A stretch of 50,744 nucleotides of DNA from Candidatus Peribacteraceae bacterium (GCA_028711345.1 JAQTSK010000007.1:1-50744), one strand, 5' to 3'; shown: positions 43,304-50,492, counted from the stretch's first letter. The notes: generated by a model not told the origin, from the letters alone. A program made the numbers and translations.

Positions 43304-43689
43304 CCCCTCTGCCCGTCGCCCAGTCCGTTCGTCGATGCCTCAACTTAAACGGTAAAAACAAAATCGGATTTTTTTTCGAGCAGTCCCACTGCGGTGGGCA
43401 AAAGGAAAAGGCCGTACGATCATATAACAGCGGCTGTACGGTTCGGGGCAGCTCCGTTTTGAATTGGAATGGAAGTCGCTGCCCCTCACCCAAACTGGCT
43501 GGCAGTCGCCTTCGGCACATTATACTGCCAGCCAGCTTCGTACAGCCGCAAACGTTGTACGAAATAAAATGCCATCTTTTTGAATGCCAGTACGCTACGA
43601 ATCATAACCGTCCGCCGCCCCCCATGTTTGTTGTTTTGTAGGATTACTAACAACAAACCTAGTACTGTTGTATACTTTCCTTCGTCTTC
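43304..43689. other. Non-coding end of cassette 1, attC1 and start of cassette 2
   Basis: 386 bp without a gene. It holds CACCCCTAACCCCTC (a half copy of the GC-rich repeat family), the right arm of cassette 1 with the small hairpin CCCACTGCGGTGGG, attC1, the left arm of cassette 2, a TG-rich motif (43623-43642) and a -10-like TATACT at 43671-43676, 13 nt before the next ATG. Confidence 0.7.
43420..43562 (+). repeat. attC1
   Basis: TCATATAAC (43420-43428) opens and GTTGTACGA (43554-43562) closes the site. Helix A GCGGCTGTACG/CGTACAGCCGC, helix B GGGGCAGC/GCTGCCCC and helix C GGCTGGCAGT/ACTGCCAGCC. This is the most divergent of the six sites, yet all three helices are kept by paired changes. 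Crossover is expected between 43554 and 43555. Confidence 0.9.
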
Positions 43690-44040
43690 ATGAGTCCATT
43701 TGTTTCCTTCCTCATCGGCTGCCAGCTCGTAGCCAGTTGCCTCTGTTGCTTCTCTGAGACGCGCATTCTGCCCACCCGGACTTCGTGCACTGCCACATCA
43801 TCAGTGTGCCGCACGACTGATGACGCTTCTACACCATCCTCCGATCACTGTCAGACGGAATCGTGTTTGCTCGGTAGTGATGCAGGCGCGTTCGTTTCCA
43901 TGACCTCAATCGATGCGGTGCCCCCGGCGGTAACGCGTTGGAATGATCTCGTACAAGAAGAGGGCACAAACTCGCTATCTTTCGCCGAAGGATACCGTCC
44001 GGAGAACTGGAGTATACGTACGGTCGTCCTCCGGGAATAA
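43690..44040 (+). CDS. Cys-rich putative exported protein (cassette 2)
   Basis: 116 residues. The N-terminal 22 residues are hydrophobic and end in cysteines (FLIGCQLVASCLCCF), compatible with a signal or lipoprotein leader. A Ser/Thr/Cys-rich segment follows with Cys at about 33, 40, 54 and 59. The C-terminal part PPAVTRWNDLVQEEGTN is more ordered. No family recognised. Its position just before two DsbA-like genes suggests that disulfides matter for it; that is inference. Confidence 0.45.
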   Translation: MSPFVSFLIGCQLVASCLCCFSETRILPTRTSCTATSSVCRTTDDASTPSSDHCQTESCLLGSDAGAFVSMTSIDAVPPAVTRWNDLVQEEGTNSLSFAEGYRPENWSIRTVVLRE

Positions 44041-44156
44041 ACATCTTCATCACAGAGCGACTTCGTGTACGACCGTCATGTTCGGTCTGCACGGATGTGC
44101 GCGTAAATACGTGAATCCCTGTCAAATCAGTTTCCTATTCTCTTCCCAATTCTCTC

Positions 44157-44936
44157 ATGACCATACAGTGGAAATCCTCATCAGCAGATACTGGAGCCTC
44201 ATCTACAGGCACCATCTGGTTCCCCGTTTCGATAGGTCTCATCGGCATCATTGTCGGCTTCGGCCTCGCAAATCTCGTGAACGTTCGCATCCCATCGAAC
44301 ACGGGAACTCCCCCTCCTGTTCCACCATCAGCGGCCGCACCAGCCGCCCCTCGGCCTCCCGCGGAACCGCAAGTCGCACAAGAAGTCCCCCCCGTCGACC
44401 CTGAGAAAGACCACATACGGGGAAATCCGAATGCACAGGTGGCCGTCATCGAATACTCGGACTTCGAGTGCCCCTTCTGCAAACGCGTTCACCCCACCTA
44501 CCAGCAGATCATGAAGGAATATGGCGACAAGGTTATGTGGGTGTACCGTCACTATCCTCTGGGCTTCCATCAGAACGCGCAAAAAGAAGCCGAGGCGACG
44601 GAATGCGCCAATGAACTCGGCGGCAACGATGCCTTCTGGAAATTCACGGACGGCATCGTCGAGAAAACGACCTCCAATGGAACCGGATTCCCCCTCGATC
44701 AGCTCCCTGTGCTCGCGAAGGAAATCGGTCTCAGTGAAACGAAGTTCAAGTCCTGCCTCGACAGCGGCAAGTACGCGCAGCATGTGAAGGACGACATGGA
44801 TGGGGGAAGCAAAGCAGGCGTGAGCGGTACGCCGGGGAACATCATCCTCAACGTCAAAACGCAGAAGAATACCATCATCTCCGGCGCACAGCCGTTTGCA
44901 AACTTCAAGTCCGCGATCGACGCGCTCCTCCCTTAG
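44157..44936 (+). CDS. DsbA-family thiol-disulfide oxidoreductase, membrane anchored (cassette 2)
   Basis: 259 residues. One N-terminal membrane segment (about 20-42), then a proline/alanine linker (about 48-80), then a DsbA/BdbD-like thioredoxin fold with GNPNAQVAVIEYSDFECPFCK and Cys105-Cys108 as the CPFC active site. GVSGTPGNII is the cis-proline loop. It would act outside the membrane, oxidising or isomerising cysteine pairs in exported proteins. No Shine-Dalgarno; the ATG follows ATTCTCTC. GC is close to that of the host locus, unlike cassette 1. Confidence 0.85.
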   Translation: MTIQWKSSSADTGASSTGTIWFPVSIGLIGIIVGFGLANLVNVRIPSNTGTPPPVPPSAAAPAAPRPPAEPQVAQEVPPVDPEKDHIRGNPNAQVAVIEYSDFECPFCKRVHPTYQQIMKEYGDKVMWVYRHYPLGFHQNAQKEAEATECANELGGNDAFWKFTDGIVEKTTSNGTGFPLDQLPVLAKEIGLSETKFKSCLDSGKYAQHVKDDMDGGSKAGVSGTPGNIILNVKTQKNTIISGAQPFANFKSAIDALLP

Positions 44937-44976
44937 TCATTTCCCCCATTATTTCTTGAAATATTTTTTCCTTTCC

Positions 44977-45558
44977 ATGATTCTTCTTTCGTCTGTCGCG
45001 CTCTCTTCCTGCGTGGATACGACCGGTATTTCTCCGCTGTCCAGCCGGAAACCGATGGGCAACCCTAACGCATTCGTATCGGTGGTCGAGTACTCCGATC
45101 TCCAGTGTCCGGCATGCAAGACGGCGCAGTCCGTCGTCGTGGCTCCGCTGCTTCAGCAGTACGGAGACCGCATCCGTTTCGAATTCATTCACTTCCCCCT
45201 TCTTTCCATCCACGAGTACGCCCTCGATGCCGCACAGGCAGCGGAGTGCGCCGCGGATCAGGGACGATTCTGGGAGTTCATCGACCTCGCCTATGATCGG
45301 CAGGATGAACTGAGCCGGAAGGTGTTGCCGCAGTGGGCTGCAGACACGGGCGTGCGTGACACCGCCCTCTTCAGCCTCTGCCTTGCATCCGGGATCAAGA
45401 AAGAAGCCGTCATGAACGATCTGGACATGGGAAGAGAGCAGGACGTTGCGGGAACCCCGACGTTCTTCGTGGACGGCAGAAAGACCGAGGCCACGCTCCC
45501 TGCCCTCTCCGCTGCCATCGAAGAAGCGGCTGATCGGGTGAAGAATGTCCCACTCTGA
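44977..45558 (+). CDS. DsbA-family lipoprotein (cassette 2)
   Basis: 193 residues from ATG 44977. The leader ILLSSVALSSC has a lipobox with Cys at about 12. The mature part has GNPNAFVSVVEYSDLQCPACK with active-site Cys44-Cys47 and VAGTPTFFVDGRK as cis-proline loop. It is a paralogue of the preceding protein, 40 bp downstream. A TTG 81 bp upstream was rejected because it would bury the lipobox. Two Dsb proteins in one cassette suggest an oxidase/reductase pair. Confidence 0.83.
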   Translation: MILLSSVALSSCVDTTGISPLSSRKPMGNPNAFVSVVEYSDLQCPACKTAQSVVVAPLLQQYGDRIRFEFIHFPLLSIHEYALDAAQAAECAADQGRFWEFIDLAYDRQDELSRKVLPQWAADTGVRDTALFSLCLASGIKKEAVMNDLDMGREQDVAGTPTFFVDGRKTEATLPALSAAIEEAADRVKNVPL

Positions 45559-45586
45559 ACTTTTTCTGTTATTCTTCCCTCCTCCA

Positions 45587-46498
45587 ATGAATACACGTAT
45601 CGACCACTGCGGCCTGCAAACCTCCAAAACGCGCGAAAGGCACTTCTTGCTGGCACTGTTCCTCAATGGAGGACTGGCGGTCACCGAACTTGCCATGAGT
45701 GTCGTGACGGGCAGCACGGCGGTACTCGCGGACGGACTCATGAACGTCGATGACCTCGCGGCGCTTGTCTTCAGCATCTACAGTGAACGAAAGACACGGC
45801 AAGTGCCCGATAAGCGGCGCACGTTCGGCTACGGAAGGATGGATGCGCTTGCGGGATTCGTCAAAGGCTGCTTGCTACTCCTCTCCTCTCTTGTCGTACT
45901 CTTGCAGGCGGGAAAGATCCTCTTGATGCCGGAAACAGTGGCAGGCACGACGGTTCTCTTCATCGGCATCGCCTCACTCGCGGTCAATTTCATTTCGTCC
46001 GTCATGCTCAAGGCCGACGCATGCTGCAGTCTGAACGCTCGCGGAACGTATGCCTGTATGAAGTATGACATGATCGGCTCTGCCTCACTCATCGCGAGCG
46101 GGCTCCTCTCCGGCTATTTCACGGTCGTATACTTCGATGTCGCCGCCGCGCTCCTGATCGCGTTCTTTATGGTCAGGAGCGGGTGGGGCATTTTCAAGGA
46201 AGGCGCACAACTCTTCCTGCAGTCTGCTCCGGAGGATTTCCCCTACGATGCTTTTGAGAAGGCGGTTCTTGCCGTCAAGGGTGTCATCGCTGTCGGCGAT
46301 ATTCACGTCTGGAGCCTCACGCCGGAGGAGCACCATCTCACGTGCAACGTGCAGATCAAAGTGGAAAACATCTGCGATTGCGAGCGGATTATCGGAGAAG
46401 TGGAACGACTCTGCGGGGAACGGTTCGGCATCAGTCACCACACCATCCAGCCCGTGTACACGGAGGAAACTCTCCAACGCTTCTGCAAGGCGCGCTGA
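45587..46498 (+). CDS. Cation diffusion facilitator-like transporter with altered metal site (cassette 2)
   Basis: 303 residues from ATG 45587 (ATG 45545 possible, overlapping the previous gene). Six hydrophobic segments and a C-terminal cytosolic domain (SLTPEEHHLTCNVQIKVENICD) give the CDF layout. GSTAVLADGLMNVDDLAAL (about 42-60) is the TM2 motif, where usual HxxxD or DxxxD residues read L-M-N-V-D-D. In TM5 the usual HxxxD reads CMKYD. So the canonical zinc tetrad is not intact and the substrate may differ. TATTCT lies 11 nt before the ATG. Confidence 0.72.
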   Translation: MNTRIDHCGLQTSKTRERHFLLALFLNGGLAVTELAMSVVTGSTAVLADGLMNVDDLAALVFSIYSERKTRQVPDKRRTFGYGRMDALAGFVKGCLLLLSSLVVLLQAGKILLMPETVAGTTVLFIGIASLAVNFISSVMLKADACCSLNARGTYACMKYDMIGSASLIASGLLSGYFTVVYFDVAAALLIAFFMVRSGWGIFKEGAQLFLQSAPEDFPYDAFEKAVLAVKGVIAVGDIHVWSLTPEEHHLTCNVQIKVENICDCERIIGEVERLCGERFGISHHTIQPVYTEETLQRFCKAR

Positions 46499-46745
46499 TG
46501 CATCGAACAGCTACAACTGCGACCTGACTTGGGCTGTTATAGCATCGCCCAAATTCTCAGTATTCTTATTGCCTATCGTTTGTCGGCACTCCTGTCGTAA
46601 AAGGCGACACTGTCATCTTGTTTGTGTTTTTGTTTTGTATGTTGTTTCCCCCCAGCGGACGGTTATGAAACGACACATACGCTGGTGGCGTATATGTCAT
46701 TGACGATCGCGTACTGGCAGAAAAAAGGAAGATGGCATTTTACAT

Positions 46746-46881
46746 CGTACAACACGGGCTATGCGGTTCGCTTTGGCTCCGTTTTGAGATTAATCGGAAG
46801 TCGCCAAAGCTCTCCCATATTTGGCAGGTGTGGCAAAAATTATACACCTGCCAAACATCGCATAGCCCGAAACGTTGTGCG
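46746..46881 (+). repeat. attC2
   Basis: CGTACAAC (46746-46753) to GTTGTGCG (46874-46881). Helix A 46755-46765/46859-46869 (CGGGCTATGCG), helix B 46770-46777/46803-46810 (GCTTTGGC) with loop TCCGTTTTGA...GGAAGTC, single-stranded CTCTCCCATA, helix C 46820-46831/46844-46855 (TTTGGCAGGTGT). Nearly identical to attC6. Crossover is expected after 46874. Confidence 0.92.
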
Positions 46882-46927
46882 AAATGGCGGAACCGTTCAG
46901 AGAAACAGAAATTTCGATGGCCAATCC

Positions 46928-46956
46928 TTGACATAATTCTTCCTAAAACGGAAAAT
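46928..46956 (+). promoter_or_regulatory. Cassette 3 internal promoter (candidate)
   Basis: TTGACA at 46928-46933, 17-nt spacer, GAAAAT at 46951-46956. The predicted start lies a few nt before or at ATG 46969. The -35 is perfect and the -10 weak. Confidence 0.5.
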
Positions 46957-46968
46957 TCTCTCGTACTC

Positions 46969-47157
46969 ATGTCTGGACTCTCACAATCACCGGGGGAACA
47001 GCCTGTTATTTATGAGACACCATTTGGTGTTCAACAATTAAAGATGAGTGATCTAACAGGAGATACTTCACCACTTACTAAAGAACAACGTGAACAGCCT
47101 GTTATTTATGAGACACCTTTTGGTGTTCAACGATTAAAGATCAAAGATCTGTTGTGA
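46969..47157 (+). CDS. Small two-module protein (cassette 3)
   Basis: 62 residues made of two near-identical modules: EQPVIYETPFGVQQLKMSDL (about 10-29) and EQPVIYETPFGVQRLKIKDL (about 42-61). The DNA of the two copies is also nearly identical, so the duplication is recent or under repair. No family recognised. The LKxxDL ends look like short amphipathic helices, possibly protein-binding tags. Compare the two-module protein of cassette 5. Confidence 0.6.
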   Translation: MSGLSQSPGEQPVIYETPFGVQQLKMSDLTGDTSPLTKEQREQPVIYETPFGVQRLKIKDLL

Positions 47158-47495
47158 AGAACAATCCAAGGCCATCGAAATTTCTGTGCCCTATCGGGTA
47201 GTTCCGCCACATCGCACAACAGCGGGTGTGCGGCTCATCGGCACTCCGTTTGATTGAATTCGGAAGTCGCGCCGATTCGCCCAAATCCGGCCATGGTAAG
47301 CCGCAAAGCGGCAAATTGTACCATGGCCGTACTTCGCACACCCGCAAACGTTATATGACATTCCGTTTTTTTGGGCGCCCCCCATGTTTGTTGTTCTGTT
47401 GGTGTTTGTTGTAAAAGTACCAGACTCAATTTCTGGCTCTGAACAGTCAATTGAGGTACAATACTTGTAGTTTACATGAGCACACCTACATACAA
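47158..47495. other. Non-coding end of cassette 3, attC3 and head of cassette 4
   Basis: 338 bp without a gene: right arm of cassette 3, attC3, left arm of cassette 4, TG-rich motif (47383-47412) and a -10-like TACAAT at 47457-47462, about 33 nt before ATG 47496. Confidence 0.7.
47213..47358 (+). repeat. attC3
   Basis: CGCACAAC (47213-47220) to GTTATATGA (47350-47358). Helix A GCGGGTGTGCG/CGCACACCCGC, helix B ATCGGC/GCCGAT, helix C GGCCATGGTA/TACCATGGCC capped by AGCCGCAAAGCGGC. Crossover is expected after 47350. Confidence 0.9.
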
Positions 47496-48431
47496 ATGAA
47501 GACCGATTATCACTTTCATCCAAACCTCCACGCCAAGAATCCCGAAAAAAGACTTCGACGTATTTGGGGTGCAATTACTGCCAATGGGCTCGATGCGATA
47601 ATTTGTACTGAACACGCCTACAAAAATGCCCCCGACGCATACAGACGCTTGATTGCGACGAAGCCTACAAATGCGCAGACACACATTTATCCAGGTGTCG
47701 AACTGATTACCAATGAAGGGAAGGGTATTGAGATAATCGCATTCGCAGAACACGACTGGTACGACGATCATCCTTTGCTACTCAAACCATTCGCCATGAA
47801 TTTATCGGAAATGCTTGCATATTTGCAGAACTCCGATTTGCAATGGTTCGTTCCTCATCCGTTTCTTCCCGGCAATCCGCTGAAGAGACTATTTCCTGAC
47901 GAAGGAAGCATGTTGGATTTTTTGAGACAAGTACCCGCCTTTGAAATGCAAAACGGGTGCTACCTTCTTCTGGAAAAGTTTTTCGAGTACATGCCTTGGA
48001 CTTGGCTGCACAATGTTGAAAAGAAGCTACGTGACAGTGTGCAACTTTCACAATCGCTTTTGAAAAATGGAGAGCATGCATTTTACGCAATCGGCTCAGA
48101 TGCTCATCATCCGCGAGATCTTGGCTTCTACATTGATATTCCAACATCAAAACCACAGCCAAATCGGACAGAGGCGTTTCAGGCTCTTATCACGAATAAG
48201 ACGATTGATGCAGTTCATGTCCCTTCACAATGTTTTTCACTGAGACACCTGCTCTACACAGGGTGGACGACATTCAGTGAATCATGCATGAAGCGGGAGT
48301 GGCATCGATATGCATACCAGCATGAAGTATTTGAGATTGAGCCGGCAGCTCAGCATGATCTCACCACCACACACTCTTTAGTTTTAGATGGTATGCCAGA
48401 ATATTCACAAGTAGATGCAAGAGAGGCGTAA
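47496..48431 (+). CDS. PHP-domain metal-dependent phosphoesterase (cassette 4)
   Basis: 311 residues from ATG 47496. Metal-binding motifs in order: DYHFHPN (4-10, HxH), ICTEHA, YPGVELIT, FVPHPFLP and AIGSDAHHPRDLGF (about 205), the usual PHP set. These enzymes hydrolyse phosphomono- or diesters of small molecules or nucleic acid ends. Its 3' end overlaps the convergent CarS-like gene by 71 bp. With two CDP-lipid enzymes in the same cassette, a phosphatase step in lipid head-group synthesis is possible but unproven. Confidence 0.78.
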   Translation: MKTDYHFHPNLHAKNPEKRLRRIWGAITANGLDAIICTEHAYKNAPDAYRRLIATKPTNAQTHIYPGVELITNEGKGIEIIAFAEHDWYDDHPLLLKPFAMNLSEMLAYLQNSDLQWFVPHPFLPGNPLKRLFPDEGSMLDFLRQVPAFEMQNGCYLLLEKFFEYMPWTWLHNVEKKLRDSVQLSQSLLKNGEHAFYAIGSDAHHPRDLGFYIDIPTSKPQPNRTEAFQALITNKTIDAVHVPSQCFSLRHLLYTGWTTFSESCMKREWHRYAYQHEVFEIEPAAQHDLTTTHSLVLDGMPEYSQVDAREA

Positions 48432-48879
48432 TAATCAGTGCGGTCAGAAATATTTCCCATGCTATTGGCATCACGATAATCGCAAAGAGACTGCCTCCTA
48501 AGATGAAATCCAATTGATCGAATGGCACAAACGGTTTTCCGGATGGAATGTTTTTCCATCGTTTGAATCCTGATTTCACGGCATCTCCTACCAATGCGCC
48601 AAATCCCATCAGTCCTCCGGCGATTATGGCAGTCGATAAAGACTGTGTTCCATACCACCCCCATTGCAATGACCATAACAACCAGCTGCCCAATACTCCT
48701 CCTATCACCCCAGAATATATTCCCCTGTATGTTTTATTTTTCCCCAATTTTGTTGGCGCGATGGCATACCCAAGCGGCAATTTAAGCGCACCGGCAATAG
48801 GGGGCATCATGTTGCCAAAGTACGCAGGAACATATGTCAGAATCGCATTTGCCAATAATATCATGAGGGGAGACTCCAT
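48361..48879 (-). CDS. CDP-archaeol synthase-like (CarS/DUF46) membrane protein (cassette 4)
   Basis: 172 residues from ATG 48879. Four or five hydrophobic segments. KTYRGIYSGVIGGVLGSW, GGLMGFGALVGDAVKSGFKRW, IPSGKPFVPFDQLDFILGGSLF are the conserved cytosolic blocks of the CarS/CdsA superfamily (GDxxKS, D-x-x-D region). The family makes CDP-activated lipids from phosphatidic-type lipids and CTP. Found mostly in archaea, but bacterial members exist. It overlaps the upstream phosphatidyltransferase gene by 19 bp and lies opposite to the array direction. Confidence 0.75.
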   Translation of the reverse strand: MESPLMILLANAILTYVPAYFGNMMPPIAGALKLPLGYAIAPTKLGKNKTYRGIYSGVIGGVLGSWLLWSLQWGWYGTQSLSTAIIAGGLMGFGALVGDAVKSGFKRWKNIPSGKPFVPFDQLDFILGGSLFAIIVMPIAWEIFLTALIITPLLHLLVNILAYHLKLKSVWW

Positions 48880-49490
48880 CGAAAAAGAACAAGATAAACA
48901 ACAACCATTGCTGCGTAGTAGAGCGCGAAAACCATCAAAAACCATTCAAGCCATATTGTCTGCATCAATCCAAAACCAATCAGCACTGTCAGCAAAAACA
49001 ATGGATATTTTGTACGAATGACAGGGAAAGTGGGTGGATTTCCTCGTGCATTCATCAACACAAAATGCACAACCAAGATGAGATAGCAAATGCTATAGAG
49101 CAGCAACCAGAAGCCCCCCCCCAATCCAAACCACTGCAATGTCAGCACGGTGGCTACCAGTGACGCATGATCAACTACAACATCCAAGTATGCCCCCCGC
49201 TGAGAAGCAATCCCCTTGTGGCGGGCCAATGCTCCATCTATTCCATCCAGGAATAAGTGAAGCAGATATGCCAATATGAGGAATACCGGTGAATACAAAA
49301 ATCCGAGAGGCAGTAAAATCATCACCAGTATCCCAAGTAACGAAAGTGCGTCTGGGCTGACATTGGCTCTATCCAAAATTTTGAGTAATGGAAGAAATAC
49401 TTTCTGTCTCCATGTACCAAAGGAATGCTGGAATGCAGCTTCGTTGGCAGAAAATGCATGAAGTTGGTGCAAATGGTCTTTTTCTTGCAT
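48861..49490 (-). CDS. CDP-alcohol phosphatidyltransferase family membrane protein (cassette 4)
   Basis: 209 residues from ATG 49490. The signature D-x2-D-G-x2-A-R-x8-G-x3-D-x3-D is complete in DGIDGALAR...GAYLDVVVD (about 83-106). About six hydrophobic segments follow. Such enzymes replace the CMP of a CDP-alcohol with another alcohol to form phospholipids or phospho-linked heads. ATG 49490 is chosen because TATTAT lies 6 nt upstream; ATG 49526 is an alternative. Its partner gene makes the CDP-activated substrate, so the two form a short lipid route. Confidence 0.8.
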   Translation of the reverse strand: MQEKDHLHQLHAFSANEAAFQHSFGTWRQKVFLPLLKILDRANVSPDALSLLGILVMILLPLGFLYSPVFLILAYLLHLFLDGIDGALARHKGIASQRGAYLDVVVDHASLVATVLTLQWFGLGGGFWLLLYSICYLILVVHFVLMNARGNPPTFPVIRTKYPLFLLTVLIGFGLMQTIWLEWFLMVFALYYAAMVVVYLVLFRWSLPS

Positions 49491-49496
49491 GTCCAA

Positions 49497-49502
49497 ATAA
49501 TA
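49497..49502 (-). promoter_or_regulatory. -10-like hexamer with leaderless spacing
   Basis: On the minus strand TATTAT, 6 nt (TTGGAC), then ATG 49490. It shows that genes inside cassettes follow the same start pattern as those of the host locus. Confidence 0.5.
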
Positions 49503-49581
49503 CGCAATAATCAGCAACCAATCCATGTGTGTTTTTGCTGTTTTGTATGTTTTTTCCCTCCCGCCCAAAAAAACGGAACGG

Positions 49582-49727
49582 TCATATAACACGGGTTACC
49601 CGGTTCGCCGTTGCTCCTTTTCAAGATTTCAATTGAGGTCGCAACGGCTCTCCCAAATTTGGCGGCGTTAAGCCCTGTCGGGCAAAGTATAACGCCGCCA
49701 AACTTCGGGTAACCCGAAACGTTAGGC
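49582..49727 (+). repeat. attC4
   Basis: TCATATAAC (49582-49590) to GTTAGGC (49721-49727). Helix A CGGGTTACCCG/CGGGTAACCCG, helix B GCCGTTGC/GCAACGGC, helix C TTTGGCGGCGTTA/TAACGCCGCCAAA capped by AGCCCTGTCGGGC. Crossover is expected after 49721. Confidence 0.92.
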
Positions 49728-49791
49728 AACATATTTGGCGAACTACCCGTTCTTTCTTGATTCTTTCAATCATCGAGTCAATAATTGGGTC

Positions 49792-50028
49792 ATGTATGAG
49801 TCTCGTTTCAGCGTCTTTGACACACCTGATCCTAATGGCGATGCAGCGTCTGCTGCCCATATCGATGAATTGCGAAAGGCTTTGAATTGTCCAGAACAAC
49901 CAACCTATAGAATGGAGACTCGCACTGTTCCTTGGGGCAATCTTGATCCAAGTGCCGATCCTGTATCTGCCGCTCAGATCGAAGAATTACGCAGACGCTT
50001 GTCTGAAAGAACGGCTGGAACAAATTGA
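49792..50028 (+). CDS. Small two-module protein (cassette 5)
   Basis: 78 residues from ATG 49792 (a TTG 57 bp upstream is less likely). Two modules: FDTPDPNGDAASAAHIDELR (about 9-28) and LDPSADPVSAAQIEELRRRL (about 52-71), each an acidic loop with an ASAAxIxELR helix. The linker EQPTYRMETRTVPWG recalls EQPVIYETPFG in the cassette 3 protein. No family recognised. The acidic DPNGDA loop resembles a dockerin/EF-hand-like metal loop only superficially. Confidence 0.55.
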   Translation: MYESRFSVFDTPDPNGDAASAAHIDELRKALNCPEQPTYRMETRTVPWGNLDPSADPVSAAQIEELRRRLSERTAGTN

Positions 50029-50051
50029 TGAATCGTTCGCCAAATACGATT

Positions 50052-50195
50052 GCCTAACACGGCGTATGCGGTTCGTCGGTGGCGCTCTTAAGATTTCAAT
50101 GGATGCGCCACCTCCTCTCCCATATTTCGCCACGGTGAGCCCTATCGGGCACATTATACCGTGGCGAAACATCGCATACGCCGAAACGTTAGCTG
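50052..50195 (+). repeat. attC5
   Basis: GCCTAAC (50052-50058) to GTTAGCTG (50188-50195). Helix A CGGCGTATGCG/CGCATACGCCG, helix B GTGGCGC/GCGCCAC, helix C TTTCGCCACGGT/ACCGTGGCGAAA capped by AGCCCTATCGGGC. Crossover is expected after 50188. Confidence 0.92.
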
Positions 50196-50218
50196 AAATA
50201 GTATTTTTATCCCTGCCT

Positions 50219-50428
50219 CTACTGTGTATTGAATATCAATCTTAACTTACCTTGTGCTCGTCCAAGACATGCAAGTATTTCCTGCATATTCTGCAAATTA
50301 CCTTGTTCTGCTAATCGTTGGGCTCCAATCTGTCTTATCCCACTTAATTGTTCAGTGATTAACGTTAATTGTCGATCACAGTCATCGAGATGCTGTTCTA
50401 TCGCCGATGACAGAGTTAAAGTAGCCAT
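50219..50428 (-). CDS. Small helical protein, opposite orientation (cassette 6)
   Basis: 69 residues from ATG 50428. Predominantly helical with heptad-like leucines (IEQHLDDCDRQLTLITEQL, then LAEQGNLQNMQEILACL). No family recognised. It has its own promoter on the minus strand, so it is expressed independently of its neighbours and against the array direction, which is usual for toxin-antitoxin-like or regulatory cassettes; no partner gene is present, so that label is not applied. Confidence 0.6.
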   Translation of the reverse strand: MATLTLSSAIEQHLDDCDRQLTLITEQLSGIRQIGAQRLAEQGNLQNMQEILACLGRAQGKLRLIFNTQ

Positions 50429-50438
50429 TCTTGACAAG

Positions 50439-50466
50439 ATATTATATTAATAACTTAATATGTCAA
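50439..50466 (-). promoter_or_regulatory. Sigma70-type promoter of cassette 6 gene
   Basis: On the minus strand TTGACA (50466-50461), 16-nt spacer, TAATAT (50444-50439); an overlapping TATAAT (50446-50441) gives 14 nt. The ATG at 50428 lies about 10-12 nt further on, so the leader would be only a few nt. Confidence 0.6.
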
Positions 50467-50492
50467 TACCAAAGTACCAAAAAATACTACTT

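Larger units (their letters stand above)
41857..43428. repeat. Long terminal inverted arms of cassette 1
   Basis: Left arm 41857-41930 and right arm 43351-43428 are imperfect inverted repeats. Shared blocks in order: GTTATATGA, CCTTTTCCTTTTGC, ACTGCTCG, AAAAAAATCCGATTTTGTTT. The pairing continues the attC stem into the cassette by about 70 nt. Cassettes 2-6 have arms of the same kind (43554-43623/46648-46753; 46874-46926/47166-47220; 47350-47381/49556-49590; 49721-49743/50035-50058; 50188-50208/50479-50500). Confidence 0.8.
46499..46968. other. Non-coding end of cassette 2, attC2 and head of cassette 3
   Basis: 470 bp without a gene. It holds a TG-rich motif (46618-46647), the right arm of cassette 2 with an inner hairpin CATACGC/GCGTATATG, attC2, the left arm of cassette 3 and a promoter-like TTGACA (46928). 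Confidence 0.7.

Noticed and set aside
50219-50428. Antitoxin annotation for the cassette 6 protein
   Set aside because: Size and own promoter would fit, but there is no toxin gene beside it and no DNA-binding motif is recognisable.
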